Assembly (NCBI GenBank): GCA_965222655.1
Contig: CBDCUP010000022.1
Span: forward strand, 806,001-870,000
DNA: 64,000 bases
DNA from: CAUZIZ01 sp965222655
GTDB lineage: Bacteria; Acidobacteriota; UBA6911; RPQK01; JAJDTT01
Direction of reading: 5' to 3'
The first letter of the stretch is position 1. Every line of letters starts with the position of its first letter. Positions 26,591 through 34,716 of this stretch are shown here, one piece after another. Position numbers and translations under genes: made by a program. Below the pieces are notes generated by a model, which did no database searches, had not been told where the DNA came from, and worked only from the letters and a program-made list of their open reading frames with translations.

Positions 26591-26613
26591 CCCTGCCCCT
26601 CGCATAGGCTGTC

Positions 26614-26812
26614 GCTAGCCCGCATTTCTCATCGCTGGTCTACTGCGTCGCCGCAAACATCCGTCCTGGCTGCGTCACGCTCTCTCGGCCTCCTCGACGT
26701 ACTGCACGAGTACGACTGCGGGGGCTCGCCACGAGTGGTCTCGGTCGCAAGCCTTGCCAGGACGGCCCTTGCGGCGCCTCGCTACGACAAGCGATGAGAA
26801 ATCCGGGCTAGC
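26614..26812. repeat. MITE-like element, family A, copy 2
   Basis: A 199-bp element with inverted ends GCTAGCCCGCATTTCTCATC (21 bp, from 26614) and the complement ending at 26812; 20 of 21 positions pair. The interior matches the copy at 1490-1664 but carries about 20 extra bases near GCTCGCCACGAGTGG. It is non-coding and lies between the NHL fragment and ridA. Confidence 0.82.
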
Positions 26813-26864
26813 TGGGGGCTAGCTGTGTTGTCAGGTCAACCAATCGAAGAAAAAGGAGAGGTAC

Positions 26865-27239
26865 ATGCCACGAGAAATCATCAGCGAGACTGCCGGTAAA
26901 CCCTACAGTCGAGGGACCCGAAGCGGAAACATGTTGTTCGTATCCGGGCAGATGGGCCTGGACGCGAATGACAAGGAAGTCCCAGGTGGCGTCGGCGCCC
27001 AGATGGTCCAGACTATGGAGTACATCAAGGAGATCCTGGCCGAAGCCGGCGCGACACTTGATGATGTCATGATGACCAACGTCTGCCTGGCGGACCTGAA
27101 GGGTGATTACGACGAGATGAACCGGGTCTACCGGGAATACTTCGGGAACAGCAACATGCCGGCCCGCGCCACGGTAGAGATCAGTCGCCTTGTTTTCGAT
27201 CTGAAGGTCGAAGTCTCCTGTATCGCGATCGTCAACTAA
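26865..27239 (+). CDS. ridA: RidA-family reactive intermediate deaminase
   Basis: A 124-residue cytoplasmic protein of the YjgF/RidA family, which hydrolyses reactive enamine/imine intermediates. The family blocks MLFVSGQMGLDA, YIKEILAEAGATLDDVMMTN and the C-terminal arginine region MPARATVEISRL are intact. The Arg in PARATVE corresponds to the substrate-carboxylate-binding arginine of active RidA proteins. The AGGAGAGG ribosome site is 6 bases before the ATG. It is the only intact metabolic gene inside the toxin-antitoxin/repeat interval. Confidence 0.92.
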   Translation: MPREIISETAGKPYSRGTRSGNMLFVSGQMGLDANDKEVPGGVGAQMVQTMEYIKEILAEAGATLDDVMMTNVCLADLKGDYDEMNRVYREYFGNSNMPARATVEISRLVFDLKVEVSCIAIVN

Positions 27240-27288
27240 CATTTCCAATCGAAGGCAGAGGCAGAAAGAGGAGCCTAGCCGGTGAGCC

Positions 27289-27332
27289 TTGACAAGATTA
27301 GGGTATGGCCATACTCTGATCTTGATATGGCC
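27289..27332 (+). promoter_or_regulatory. Putative promoter/operator of CopG-PIN operon
   Basis: A consensus TTGACA (27289-27294) is followed 17 bases later by TACTCT (27312-27317) as a weak -10. A perfect 12-bp palindrome GTATGGCCATAC (27303-27314) lies in between, and a second half-site ATATGGCC is at 27325-27332. This fits an operator for the adjacent ribbon-helix-helix antitoxin. It would conflict with translation starting at the GTG at 27282. Confidence 0.5.
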
Positions 27333-27611
27333 AGAATGACCATCAAGTCGACTTATTCTCTGGATGTTGAGACAGTTCGGAAGCTTGAGAGGATGGCGGG
27401 CCGTCTGGGGATCACGAAGTCTGAGGCTCTTCGACGGGCGATCTGTGCCGCCGCGGAGAGCCTGTCGAGTGAGCAGCACGAAACGGTGATGGCCCTCCGG
27501 GAGCTGCAGCGATCTTTAGATCTCAGCAGCACTGCCTCAAGTGATTGGGTGAGGCGCACCAGGGACGAACGTCGCAGTAGCTCCCAGCGTCGAGAGGCTG
27601 GCAACGGTTGA
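27327..27611 (+). CDS. Ribbon-helix-helix (CopG-type) antitoxin
   Basis: A protein of about 94 residues. MTIKSTYSLDVETVRKLERM and LGITKSEALRRAI form the ribbon-helix-helix DNA-binding fold; the rest is a charged toxin-binding tail. The start is uncertain: ATG at 27327 or 27336 fits the family, whereas a GTG at 27282 has a good ribosome site (AGAGGAG) but would translate through the promoter-like region. The stop overlaps the toxin start by 3 bases. Confidence 0.8.
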   Translation: MARMTIKSTYSLDVETVRKLERMAGRLGITKSEALRRAICAAAESLSSEQHETVMALRELQRSLDLSSTASSDWVRRTRDERRSSSQRREAGNG

Positions 27612-27985
27612 TCCATCTCGACACCAGCTTTCTCATCCTGGCTTTGGTCCAGGGCTCTCCTCAGAGTGAGGAGTTGCTGCGGTGGCTCGAGCAGGGCGAC
27701 GCGCTGGGCATCAGCGCCATCGGCTGGGCGGAGTTTCTCTGTGGGCCTGTGAGCGAGCCCGAGGCCAGTTTGGCGTCGCAGTTCCTGGGAGATCCGATTC
27801 CGTTCCAGACTGAGGCCGCCGCCTTATCCGCCACACTATTCAACCGTTGCGGCCGCCGCCGGGGCAGCCTGGTTGACTGCATGATCGGGGCGGTCGCGAT
27901 TCGCTCCGACGCAAGTCTCGCAACCGCCAATCCTTCGGATTTTCGGAAGATGGAGCCAGACGGGCTGAAGTTGGAGATCGTTTGA
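27608..27985 (+). CDS. vapC: PIN-domain ribonuclease toxin (VapC-like), TTG start
   Basis: A 125-residue toxin beginning at TTG 27608, overlapping the antitoxin stop (TTGA). Active-site residues are visible: Asp in IHLDTSFLI, Glu in GWAEFLCG, Asp in GSLVDCMIGAVAI, and Asn/Asp in LATANPSDF. Length and motif spacing are normal, so it is probably functional. The stop codon is immediately followed by a nitrilase fragment. Confidence 0.88.
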   Translation: MIHLDTSFLILALVQGSPQSEELLRWLEQGDALGISAIGWAEFLCGPVSEPEASLASQFLGDPIPFQTEAAALSATLFNRCGRRRGSLVDCMIGAVAIRSDASLATANPSDFRKMEPDGLKLEIV

Positions 27986-28242
27986 CCGACGTGGCTGCCT
28001 GCAACGCCGTCGGCGATCTGAAACTGCCCGATGGGAATGGCTTCACGCTGGGCGGCAAGAGCATCATCGTCGACCCCGAAGGTGGCATCGTGGCCGAGGC
28101 GGAAGCTGCCGGCGAGACGATCGTCTACGGAGATCTGCAGTTGGACCGGGTCAACGAGGTCCGCACCCGGTATTTCATGTTGCGAGATCGCCGACCCGAT
28201 GCCTATCATGTAATCACGACGGCTACGGAGGACATCTTTTAG
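27982..28242 (+). pseudogene. C-terminal fragment of a carbon-nitrogen hydrolase
   Basis: The frame reads VAACNAVGD, GGKSIIVDPEGGIVAEA, ETIVYGDLQLDRVNEVR and LRDRRPDAYHVI, the last quarter of a nitrilase-superfamily enzyme. The catalytic Glu, Lys and Cys regions are all missing, since the sequence starts directly after the toxin gene. It cannot be active. The ATG-equivalent at 27982 is only the overlap with the toxin stop. Confidence 0.8.
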
Positions 28243-28284
28243 TAATGCATTTACGGCATTTCATCAATACGATCACGGGCTCTG

Positions 28285-28301
28285 TTTTTTTGCGCAGACC
28301 C
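28285..28301. repeat. Partial end of the 15240-15420 MITE family
   Basis: TTTTTTTGCGCAGACCC matches the outer 14-17 bases of that element's right end. No partner end is found nearby. It marks a solo or deleted copy between the nitrilase fragment and the DUF1549 gene. Confidence 0.45.
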
Positions 28302-28321
28302 TCAGTAGAAACTGGTCCTGA

Positions 28322-30838
28322 ATGAGTTCCAGAATAGGTTCTAGAGCTGGAAGCAACAGCGCGGCGAAGCTTGAGACCACGATCCTCTTAACTCTGCTGC
28401 TCGCGACGGGCCTGAGGGGCCAGGCGCCCGTTGGTCTAGACTCCGCAATGGCATTCGAGCATGCCGTCCTTCCCATCCTCGAAAAGCATTGTCTCCAATG
28501 TCACGGCGGCTCGGTTCCGCAGGGCGGTCTGGATGTGGGGTCGCGCACAGGCTTGATCAAGGGAGGCTCCCAGGGGACGGCGATTGTCCCGGGATCGGCT
28601 CGCGAAAGTCTTCTCTACCGACGGGTTCTCGATGGTGAGATGCCCATAGGTAGTGAGAGATTGAGTCAGGTAGAGCTGGAGACGATCCGGCGTTGGATCG
28701 ACCAGGGAGCGCCGTCCTCCAAACCGGAAACGGCGCTCCCCAGGACGCCCATCGACGATCCACGGGATCGCGAGCATTGGGCATTCCAACCACCTCAGCG
28801 GCCTTCCATCCCAACGGTAGAGCGGCGCAAGCGAGTCCGTACGCCGATCGATGCCTTCATTCTGGCCGAGCTTGAGAAACGGAAGCTCAGCTTCTCTCCG
28901 GAAGCCAATCCCATTGCGCTGCTGCGGCGGGCACACTTCGACCTGATTGGGCTCCCGCCGACTCCGCAACAGGTCGATGATTTCCTCTCAGACCCCTCGA
29001 CCAGTGGCTATGAGAAGATGATTGAGGGACTGTTGGACAGCCCTCACTACGGCGAGCGCTGGGGGCGCCATTGGCTCGACATTGCAGGGTACGCGGATTC
29101 CGAGGGAGGGGAAGCGGCCGACGTCGTCCGTGACTTTGCCTGGCGCTATCGGGACTACGTGATCCGCGCCTTCAACTCCGACAAACCTTATGACCAGTTC
29201 CTACGGGAACAGCTAGCCGGGGACGAGTTCTCGGAGTTTCGCCAGCACGATGGGTTGCCACCCGATGTGGTCGAACCGCTGGTCGCGACGGGTTTCCTGC
29301 GGATGGCCGCGGATGGAACATCGCCCGGGCACCCCGGGAACCTGAACAACCATTACTTGTGGAGAATGCTGTTCGATACGCAGCAGATCGTCGGCTCCGC
29401 CCTGATGGGTGTGACTCTGCACTGCGCTCGTTGTCACGATCACAAGTACGAGCCGATCAGCCAGCAGGAATACTATGGCCTTCAAGCAATCTTCTCGGGC
29501 GCCATCCGTCCCCTGGGCCCGGTCCTGACCTCGAAGAAGCGTCGCATCTTTGAAGCAACTCGAGCCGAGCAGGAATCCGCCAACGCGGTGAACAATCCCC
29601 TCGAGGAGGTCGTCAAAGCCCTCAAGTCCCTGCAGCAGGCTCGGCGGGCCCAATATCAGGCCAAGCACCCGAAGCGAGAAGCCGCGGAGGAAGCCGAGCT
29701 GCGCGAGATGTTTCCCGATTACGCCAGCATCGCCGAACGGCTGGAGAGGGAGCTCAAAGAGGAGGAGGCGAAACGCATCCACCTCACCGCCATCCGCGCA
29801 CTCTACGATATGGACGCGAATCCACCAACGACTCGAGTACTCAGGCGGGGCGACTATGAAAGCCCGGAAGCGAAAGAGGCCCCGCCGGGTATTCCGAGGG
29901 TGTTGGAAGATGGCGAACGGCCTTTTCAGGTCCCGGCTCCTGAGCCCGATGCGAAAAGCAGCGGGCGACGCCGGTCGTTCGCCCAATGGTTAACCCGATC
30001 GAGCCACCCGATCACGGCGCGGCTCATGGTGAATCGAATCTGGGCACACCATTTCGGGACGGGAATCGTTCGCACCACCGACAATTTCGGAAGGTCCGGG
30101 GCACCGCCCACCAACCCAGCCCTGCTAGACTGGTTGGCGACAGAGTTTGTCCGTGAGGGCTGGAGCGTCAAGTCCATCCATCGCTTGATCATGGCTTCGT
30201 CCGTCTATCGACAGGCTTCAGAGGCGCACGCCGAGGGGCTTGCCATCGACCCGGACAACAAGCTTCTTTGGAGGATGAATCCCCGTCGATTGGAAGCGGA
30301 GATTGTTCGGGATGCGATGCTGGCGGTCAGCGGGACGCTGGATCGGAAGATGTACGGGCAGCCGGTGAAGACGGAGACGCAAGATACGGGTGCCATCGTT
30401 CCGGAAGGCGATGTCTCCGGTGGAAGGCGCTCAATCTACCAGATTGTCCGGCGCTCGGCTCCCCAGAGTTTTCTTCAGGTTTTCGACGCTCCGGTCATGG
30501 AGGTCAACTGCCCCGAGCGCAGCACCTCGACCACGGCTACCCAGGCGCTGGCACTGATGAACAGCGAGTTCGTCGGCTCCCAGGCCGAGCTGTTTGCGCG
30601 CCGCGTTCTCAAGGAGGCTCCCCCTTCGCGCCCGGTGGACGTTGACACGGTCCAACGCGCCTTTCGCCTAGCTCTATCCCGAAGACCCACCCCCCGCGAG
30701 CGCCGGATGCTTGTGGCCTTTCTTGAAGAGCAGGTGGCGCGACATGCGGAGCTACCGGGTGAAGCCCAGGCCCTGCGGATCTACTCTAATCTGTGCCAGT
30801 CGCTTCTGAACGCCAACGAGTTCGTCTACGTCGACTGA
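28322..30838 (+). CDS. DUF1549/DUF1553 protein with planctomycete-type cytochrome c domain
   Basis: An 838-residue exported protein. A hydrophobic signal segment (TILLTLLLATGLRGQ) is followed by a heme-binding CLQCH (57-61) within FEHAVLPILEKHCLQCHGG. DUF1549 follows (IDAFILAELEKRKLSFSP, LRRAHFDLIGLPPTPQQVD, GERWGRHWLD). A helical linker rich in Glu/Ala/Lys sits near 425-490, then DUF1553 (ARLMVNRIWAHHFGTGIVRT, RRLEAEIVRDAM). A second CARCHDHKYEPI motif is conserved in the family. These proteins and their DUF1501 partners are abundant in PVC and acidobacterial genomes and are suspected to act in polysaccharide breakdown; no reaction is proven. Operon with the next gene (16 bp). Confidence 0.9.
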   Translation: MSSRIGSRAGSNSAAKLETTILLTLLLATGLRGQAPVGLDSAMAFEHAVLPILEKHCLQCHGGSVPQGGLDVGSRTGLIKGGSQGTAIVPGSARESLLYRRVLDGEMPIGSERLSQVELETIRRWIDQGAPSSKPETALPRTPIDDPRDREHWAFQPPQRPSIPTVERRKRVRTPIDAFILAELEKRKLSFSPEANPIALLRRAHFDLIGLPPTPQQVDDFLSDPSTSGYEKMIEGLLDSPHYGERWGRHWLDIAGYADSEGGEAADVVRDFAWRYRDYVIRAFNSDKPYDQFLREQLAGDEFSEFRQHDGLPPDVVEPLVATGFLRMAADGTSPGHPGNLNNHYLWRMLFDTQQIVGSALMGVTLHCARCHDHKYEPISQQEYYGLQAIFSGAIRPLGPVLTSKKRRIFEATRAEQESANAVNNPLEEVVKALKSLQQARRAQYQAKHPKREAAEEAELREMFPDYASIAERLERELKEEEAKRIHLTAIRALYDMDANPPTTRVLRRGDYESPEAKEAPPGIPRVLEDGERPFQVPAPEPDAKSSGRRRSFAQWLTRSSHPITARLMVNRIWAHHFGTGIVRTTDNFGRSGAPPTNPALLDWLATEFVREGWSVKSIHRLIMASSVYRQASEAHAEGLAIDPDNKLLWRMNPRRLEAEIVRDAMLAVSGTLDRKMYGQPVKTETQDTGAIVPEGDVSGGRRSIYQIVRRSAPQSFLQVFDAPVMEVNCPERSTSTTATQALALMNSEFVGSQAELFARRVLKEAPPSRPVDVDTVQRAFRLALSRRPTPRERRMLVAFLEEQVARHAELPGEAQALRIYSNLCQSLLNANEFVYVD

Positions 30839-30854
30839 GGAAGGAGATCCTGCT

Positions 30855-32282
30855 ATGGATACCAGCCATGTGAGCTATCTACCCATCAGGCAAATGTTGA
30901 CGCGGCGGGCTTGGTTCGAACGGATTCGGGATGGACTGGGCGGCATCGCTCTGGGCTCATTGCTGGGTGAGACACTGACTGCGGAGTCCGCCAGGCACTT
31001 CGACGTTCTCGTCAAGAGACCGCACTTTACGCCCAAGGCCAAGCGGGTGATCTTGCTGTTTCAGAATGGTGGCCCCAGCCAGATGGACCTCTTCGATCCC
31101 AAGACTGAGCTCATCAAACGTCACGGAGAGGCTCCGGGCGCAGGTTACGTGAACACGGTCGACGTGAAGAAGACGGGCTCGTGGTTGGGGAGTCCGTTCC
31201 AGTTTGCCAGGTATGGTCAGTCAGGAACTGTCCTCAGCGAACTGCTTCCGGGTCTGGCCCAGCACGCCGACGAGATTGCCGTGATCCGTTCCATGGTGAC
31301 GGTGCATTCCAACCATGAACAGGCTCTCCGGAACATCAACACCGGACTCATCAATCCTGGGCGTCCGGCGCTGGGTTCCTGGATTGCCTATGGACTGGGA
31401 AGCGAGAACCAGGATCTTCCCGCCTACGTGGCGATTCTGAATCCCAATGGCCTCCCCATTGACGGAGCCAAGAACTTTTCCAGCGGTTGGCTCCCGCCGG
31501 TGTATCAGGGCATGGCAATGCGGGCAGACGGGACACCCGTGCTCAACCTGGCAACCCGAGGTTCGGTCCGCGACAGTGCCCATCGTCTGGAGCTGCTGCA
31601 ACAGCTCAACCGGGAGCACCTGAGGGCTCGGCCCAATGAACTGGAGCTCGAGGCCCGAATCTCCAGTTTCGAACTTGCCGCGCGAATGCAGGTGGCCGCC
31701 TCTGATGCCCTGGATTTGTCTAAGGAGGCAAAAACGACCCACGAGTTGTACGGTACCGACGACGAGCACACAAGCATCTATGGCCGTCAGTGTCTATTGG
31801 CGCGCCGCCTGGTCGAGCGAGGCGTCCGCTTTGTTCAGGTGCTGCACAAAAGCCAACCCTGGGACACGCACAAGGAGAATGAGAAGGGTCAGCGAAAGAT
31901 CTCTCGCCAGACGGATCAGCCGGTGCATGCCCTTCTGACCGATCTACGCCAGCGCGGTCTACTCGACGAGACCCTGGTGATCTGGGCCGGCGAGTTTGGG
32001 CGAACCCCCATGGCCGAAGGCGATGATGGTAGGGATCATCACAAGCACGCCTTCAGTTTGTGGATGGCCGGTGGTGGAATAAGGGGCGGAGTGACCCATG
32101 GCACCACGGATGACTTCGGCTATCACGTCGTCGAGAACCCTGTCAGCACTGCCGATTACCACGCCACCATTCTGCATCTTCTCGGACTCGACCATGAGCG
32201 CCTTACCTACCGTCATGGAAATCGCGACGAAAGTTTGACGGACGTGCACCCGACCAAGGTGGTGAAGGAAATCCTGGCGTAG
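30855..32282 (+). CDS. DUF1501 (sulfatase-like) exported protein
   Basis: A 475-residue member of the alkaline-phosphatase-superfamily-like DUF1501 group. The N-terminus has TRRAWFERIRDGLGGIALGS, a twin-arginine-like export signal. Family landmarks are AKRVILLFQNGGPSQMDLFD, ITRSMVTVHSNHEQALRNIN-like text, WAGEFGRTPMAEGDDGRDHH and HATILHLLGLDHERLTYRH. A GGAAGGAG ribosome site precedes the ATG. It is coupled to the DUF1549 gene, as is usual for the pair. Confidence 0.9.
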   Translation: MDTSHVSYLPIRQMLTRRAWFERIRDGLGGIALGSLLGETLTAESARHFDVLVKRPHFTPKAKRVILLFQNGGPSQMDLFDPKTELIKRHGEAPGAGYVNTVDVKKTGSWLGSPFQFARYGQSGTVLSELLPGLAQHADEIAVIRSMVTVHSNHEQALRNINTGLINPGRPALGSWIAYGLGSENQDLPAYVAILNPNGLPIDGAKNFSSGWLPPVYQGMAMRADGTPVLNLATRGSVRDSAHRLELLQQLNREHLRARPNELELEARISSFELAARMQVAASDALDLSKEAKTTHELYGTDDEHTSIYGRQCLLARRLVERGVRFVQVLHKSQPWDTHKENEKGQRKISRQTDQPVHALLTDLRQRGLLDETLVIWAGEFGRTPMAEGDDGRDHHKHAFSLWMAGGGIRGGVTHGTTDDFGYHVVENPVSTADYHATILHLLGLDHERLTYRHGNRDESLTDVHPTKVVKEILA

Positions 32283-32504
32283 AAAGGTCAATCCCGATGG
32301 GATCGTGTCCTGCAAGTCCAGGGTGCCGTACCTATTCAGTGCCTTGCCCTTGTCTTCGCCTTGACACCCGACCGATCTGATCTCTTGGTTGCCTGAAGGC
32401 TGTCCCTGGCGAATTACTAGTCTGTCATCCAATCCATTGACCTTTCAAAGCTTGTAGTGCCGGGAGTCGTCGTAGAGTTGCTACGAATTCGCCAGCCACA
32501 GGTG

Positions 32505-34652
32505 TCACTGGTCGACAAAGATCGGATTGGTCATGGCGAGAACAGGCGATCCCACGCCCTCGGCGATAACCCTCGCAAGGTACCAGCCTTCTTCTGCCCG
32601 CAGCGTCGTCCGGGTACTGAAGGTCGTCTGCCCATTGACCTGGAAGGTGTGGAAGACCGTCCCCCCGTGGACGATTTCGACTCGCGCCATGGGGACCCGG
32701 CTGGATGCGTCTATCTCGAAATCAAGAGAGGAAGACCGCAAAGTCCTTCCCGGGAGTGCGCCCTGCGCCTTCAGGAAGACCAGGGCTCCGCGGCTGACAA
32801 AACTCCGCCCCTCCCTGAGGGCCCGGACGACATTGCCGGCCGTGAGGGGTTCCTCGCCCAGGTAGACACAGGTGCGATGAGACCCCAGGCGGTTTGTGGA
32901 CACAGAGTGGCTGTCGGAGCTGCTCTCGGCGAAGACCCGGATGCCCTCATTGAGCAGTTTCCCCCACAACTGGATCGCGTCGGACTTCCCCAGGTCGCCC
33001 ATTCTCAGCTCCAGGAGCGGCAGTCGCTTCAAGTGAGATTCAGGCACTCCCTCGCCGTTGCCTGGATGGTTCCACTTTACGGTTATGGGGTGTTGATCGG
33101 TATCCTTGGCCAGCACAGCATCTACGACCTCTTCGAGGCTGGCTTCGCGCGTCAGCTCGATCATGCCGTTGATGACGTTCGCGTGGTATCGGTTGCCGGC
33201 GGTGAACTCCTCGCCGGGCATTACCAGTAGACCGGTGTCTTTCGCGGCCTCCCTCGCCTCTTCGTAGGCTCTCTTTGCATGGGTGTTGTCCGGGCCCAGA
33301 CTGTGGTCGGTCAGGGTAATCCAATCGAGTCCTTCTCCCAGGGCAGCTCCAACCACCTGGGCCGGGGTGGACGAACCGTCTGAATAGACGGTATGAACGT
33401 GGTTGTCGCCGCAGTACCAGCCCGCGGCTCTTTTCAGAGCAGGCGCCAGGGCCACAGACTCGTCCATGCCGGGCTGAAGTGCGAGTGATGCCTCGCCATA
33501 CTCGGGGCCACTCGAGGTGGTCATGGTGTACTCCGGGCCTGGCATGAGGAACACCTGGCCGGCACCGTTGGGTCCAGTATAGACCACCTGTGGAATCTCC
33601 GCCCCGGACTTTCCCCAGAACCACGCTCGTGCCGTCTGAATCGAGCTGACTTCGAGACGGGCCGGGATGCTGACACCTGTTTCGGCATCCCGTGTGTGGA
33701 CCTGCGTCGGGACCGGCATCGGCATCAAGGCAGACTCCGAGAAAATGAAGGGAAGTCCCTGTTCGCAGCCGATCCGGTAGCCGCCTGCAACGTGGTTCAT
33801 GGAGACGGTCCAGAGCCCCTCCAGATTGTCTCCCGTCAATTCCAGGTACTCGAGCCTCCAGAACTCGTACTCATAGTGCCGAGATCTTGTCAGTCCCACC
33901 CAGCGCTGCTGAAACTCGAGGCCGTCCGGGCCTCGAACCTCGACCTGTATCGGATAGCCATGGGGAAAAGGGCCCTCCGGGAGACGAAAGTTGATGCGAA
34001 GGCGCTTCATCCGGGGAACCTGGAGCAGAAAACGGTGTTGCTCCGCTGTATCGGTGTCCCAGGACGTCAACGCCAGGGCGCCCCGGTAGCTGACCAGAGC
34101 GCCCGGCCGGGCAAAGAGGTCGACCTCCCCTCTGGTGCGCACGGCAAACAAGGTCCGAGCGGACCCTTTGATGTCCACGAGCGTCTCCCTGGACACCTGT
34201 TTGGCACCAGTCCCTGGCTTCGGCTTACCCGTCTCCACTCTCAACTGCCAGATTCCCCATGCGCCCCGGGTCTGGATCCGTTGCTTGGACCAGTTATCCT
34301 CAGGGCCTGGCCGGACGTCTATTTCCTGCCCGTCGGGGGAGAAGAGCCTGAAGGTGGCCGGCTTCTGCAGGGGAGCCCCGGCATTGCGCCACTTCAAGCC
34401 CAGGTCGAAATTGCGGGTCGTTTGCGGAACATAGACATAGAGAGCAACACGGCGGTAGATGAGGCTCTCAACCAGGAGAGGACCGGGCGTCTGGCACACG
34501 CGTGTGTGCCGCGCCAAGGCCTGGGACGTCGCGGCGCTGCTGCCTGTCTGCCCTGCCTCGACTGGGACGCACGGAATGAGCAGACTTGCCGCACACAGAA
34601 ATGGAATGCCTCGGCCCACTGATCTCCCGGTGATAGATGGAATCACTTTCAT
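32505..34652 (-). CDS. CehA/McbA-family metallohydrolase (PHP domain), exported
   Basis: The preferred ATG at 34652 gives 715 residues with a signal peptide (IPFLCAASLLIPCVPVEAG); the frame is open 60 bp further. The N-terminal 400 residues are beta-rich, with domains such as RLRINFRLPEGPFPHG. The PHP metal site follows: GDNHVHTVYSDGSSTPAQVV, then DWITLTDHSLGPDN and a VKWNHPGNGEG block. CehA/McbA are carbaryl hydrolases in pesticide degraders, but most relatives have unknown phosphoester or carbamate substrates. The gene follows the propeller gene at 34717-36447 by 64 bp on the same strand. Confidence 0.85.
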   Translation of the reverse strand: MKVIPSITGRSVGRGIPFLCAASLLIPCVPVEAGQTGSSAATSQALARHTRVCQTPGPLLVESLIYRRVALYVYVPQTTRNFDLGLKWRNAGAPLQKPATFRLFSPDGQEIDVRPGPEDNWSKQRIQTRGAWGIWQLRVETGKPKPGTGAKQVSRETLVDIKGSARTLFAVRTRGEVDLFARPGALVSYRGALALTSWDTDTAEQHRFLLQVPRMKRLRINFRLPEGPFPHGYPIQVEVRGPDGLEFQQRWVGLTRSRHYEYEFWRLEYLELTGDNLEGLWTVSMNHVAGGYRIGCEQGLPFIFSESALMPMPVPTQVHTRDAETGVSIPARLEVSSIQTARAWFWGKSGAEIPQVVYTGPNGAGQVFLMPGPEYTMTTSSGPEYGEASLALQPGMDESVALAPALKRAAGWYCGDNHVHTVYSDGSSTPAQVVGAALGEGLDWITLTDHSLGPDNTHAKRAYEEAREAAKDTGLLVMPGEEFTAGNRYHANVINGMIELTREASLEEVVDAVLAKDTDQHPITVKWNHPGNGEGVPESHLKRLPLLELRMGDLGKSDAIQLWGKLLNEGIRVFAESSSDSHSVSTNRLGSHRTCVYLGEEPLTAGNVVRALREGRSFVSRGALVFLKAQGALPGRTLRSSSLDFEIDASSRVPMARVEIVHGGTVFHTFQVNGQTTFSTRTTLRAEEGWYLARVIAEGVGSPVLAMTNPIFVDQ

Positions 34653-34716
34653 GCCCGGACCATAACTCGAATAGCCTCCTGGTGCCATCAACTCAGTACA
34701 CACGACGCGCAACGAA

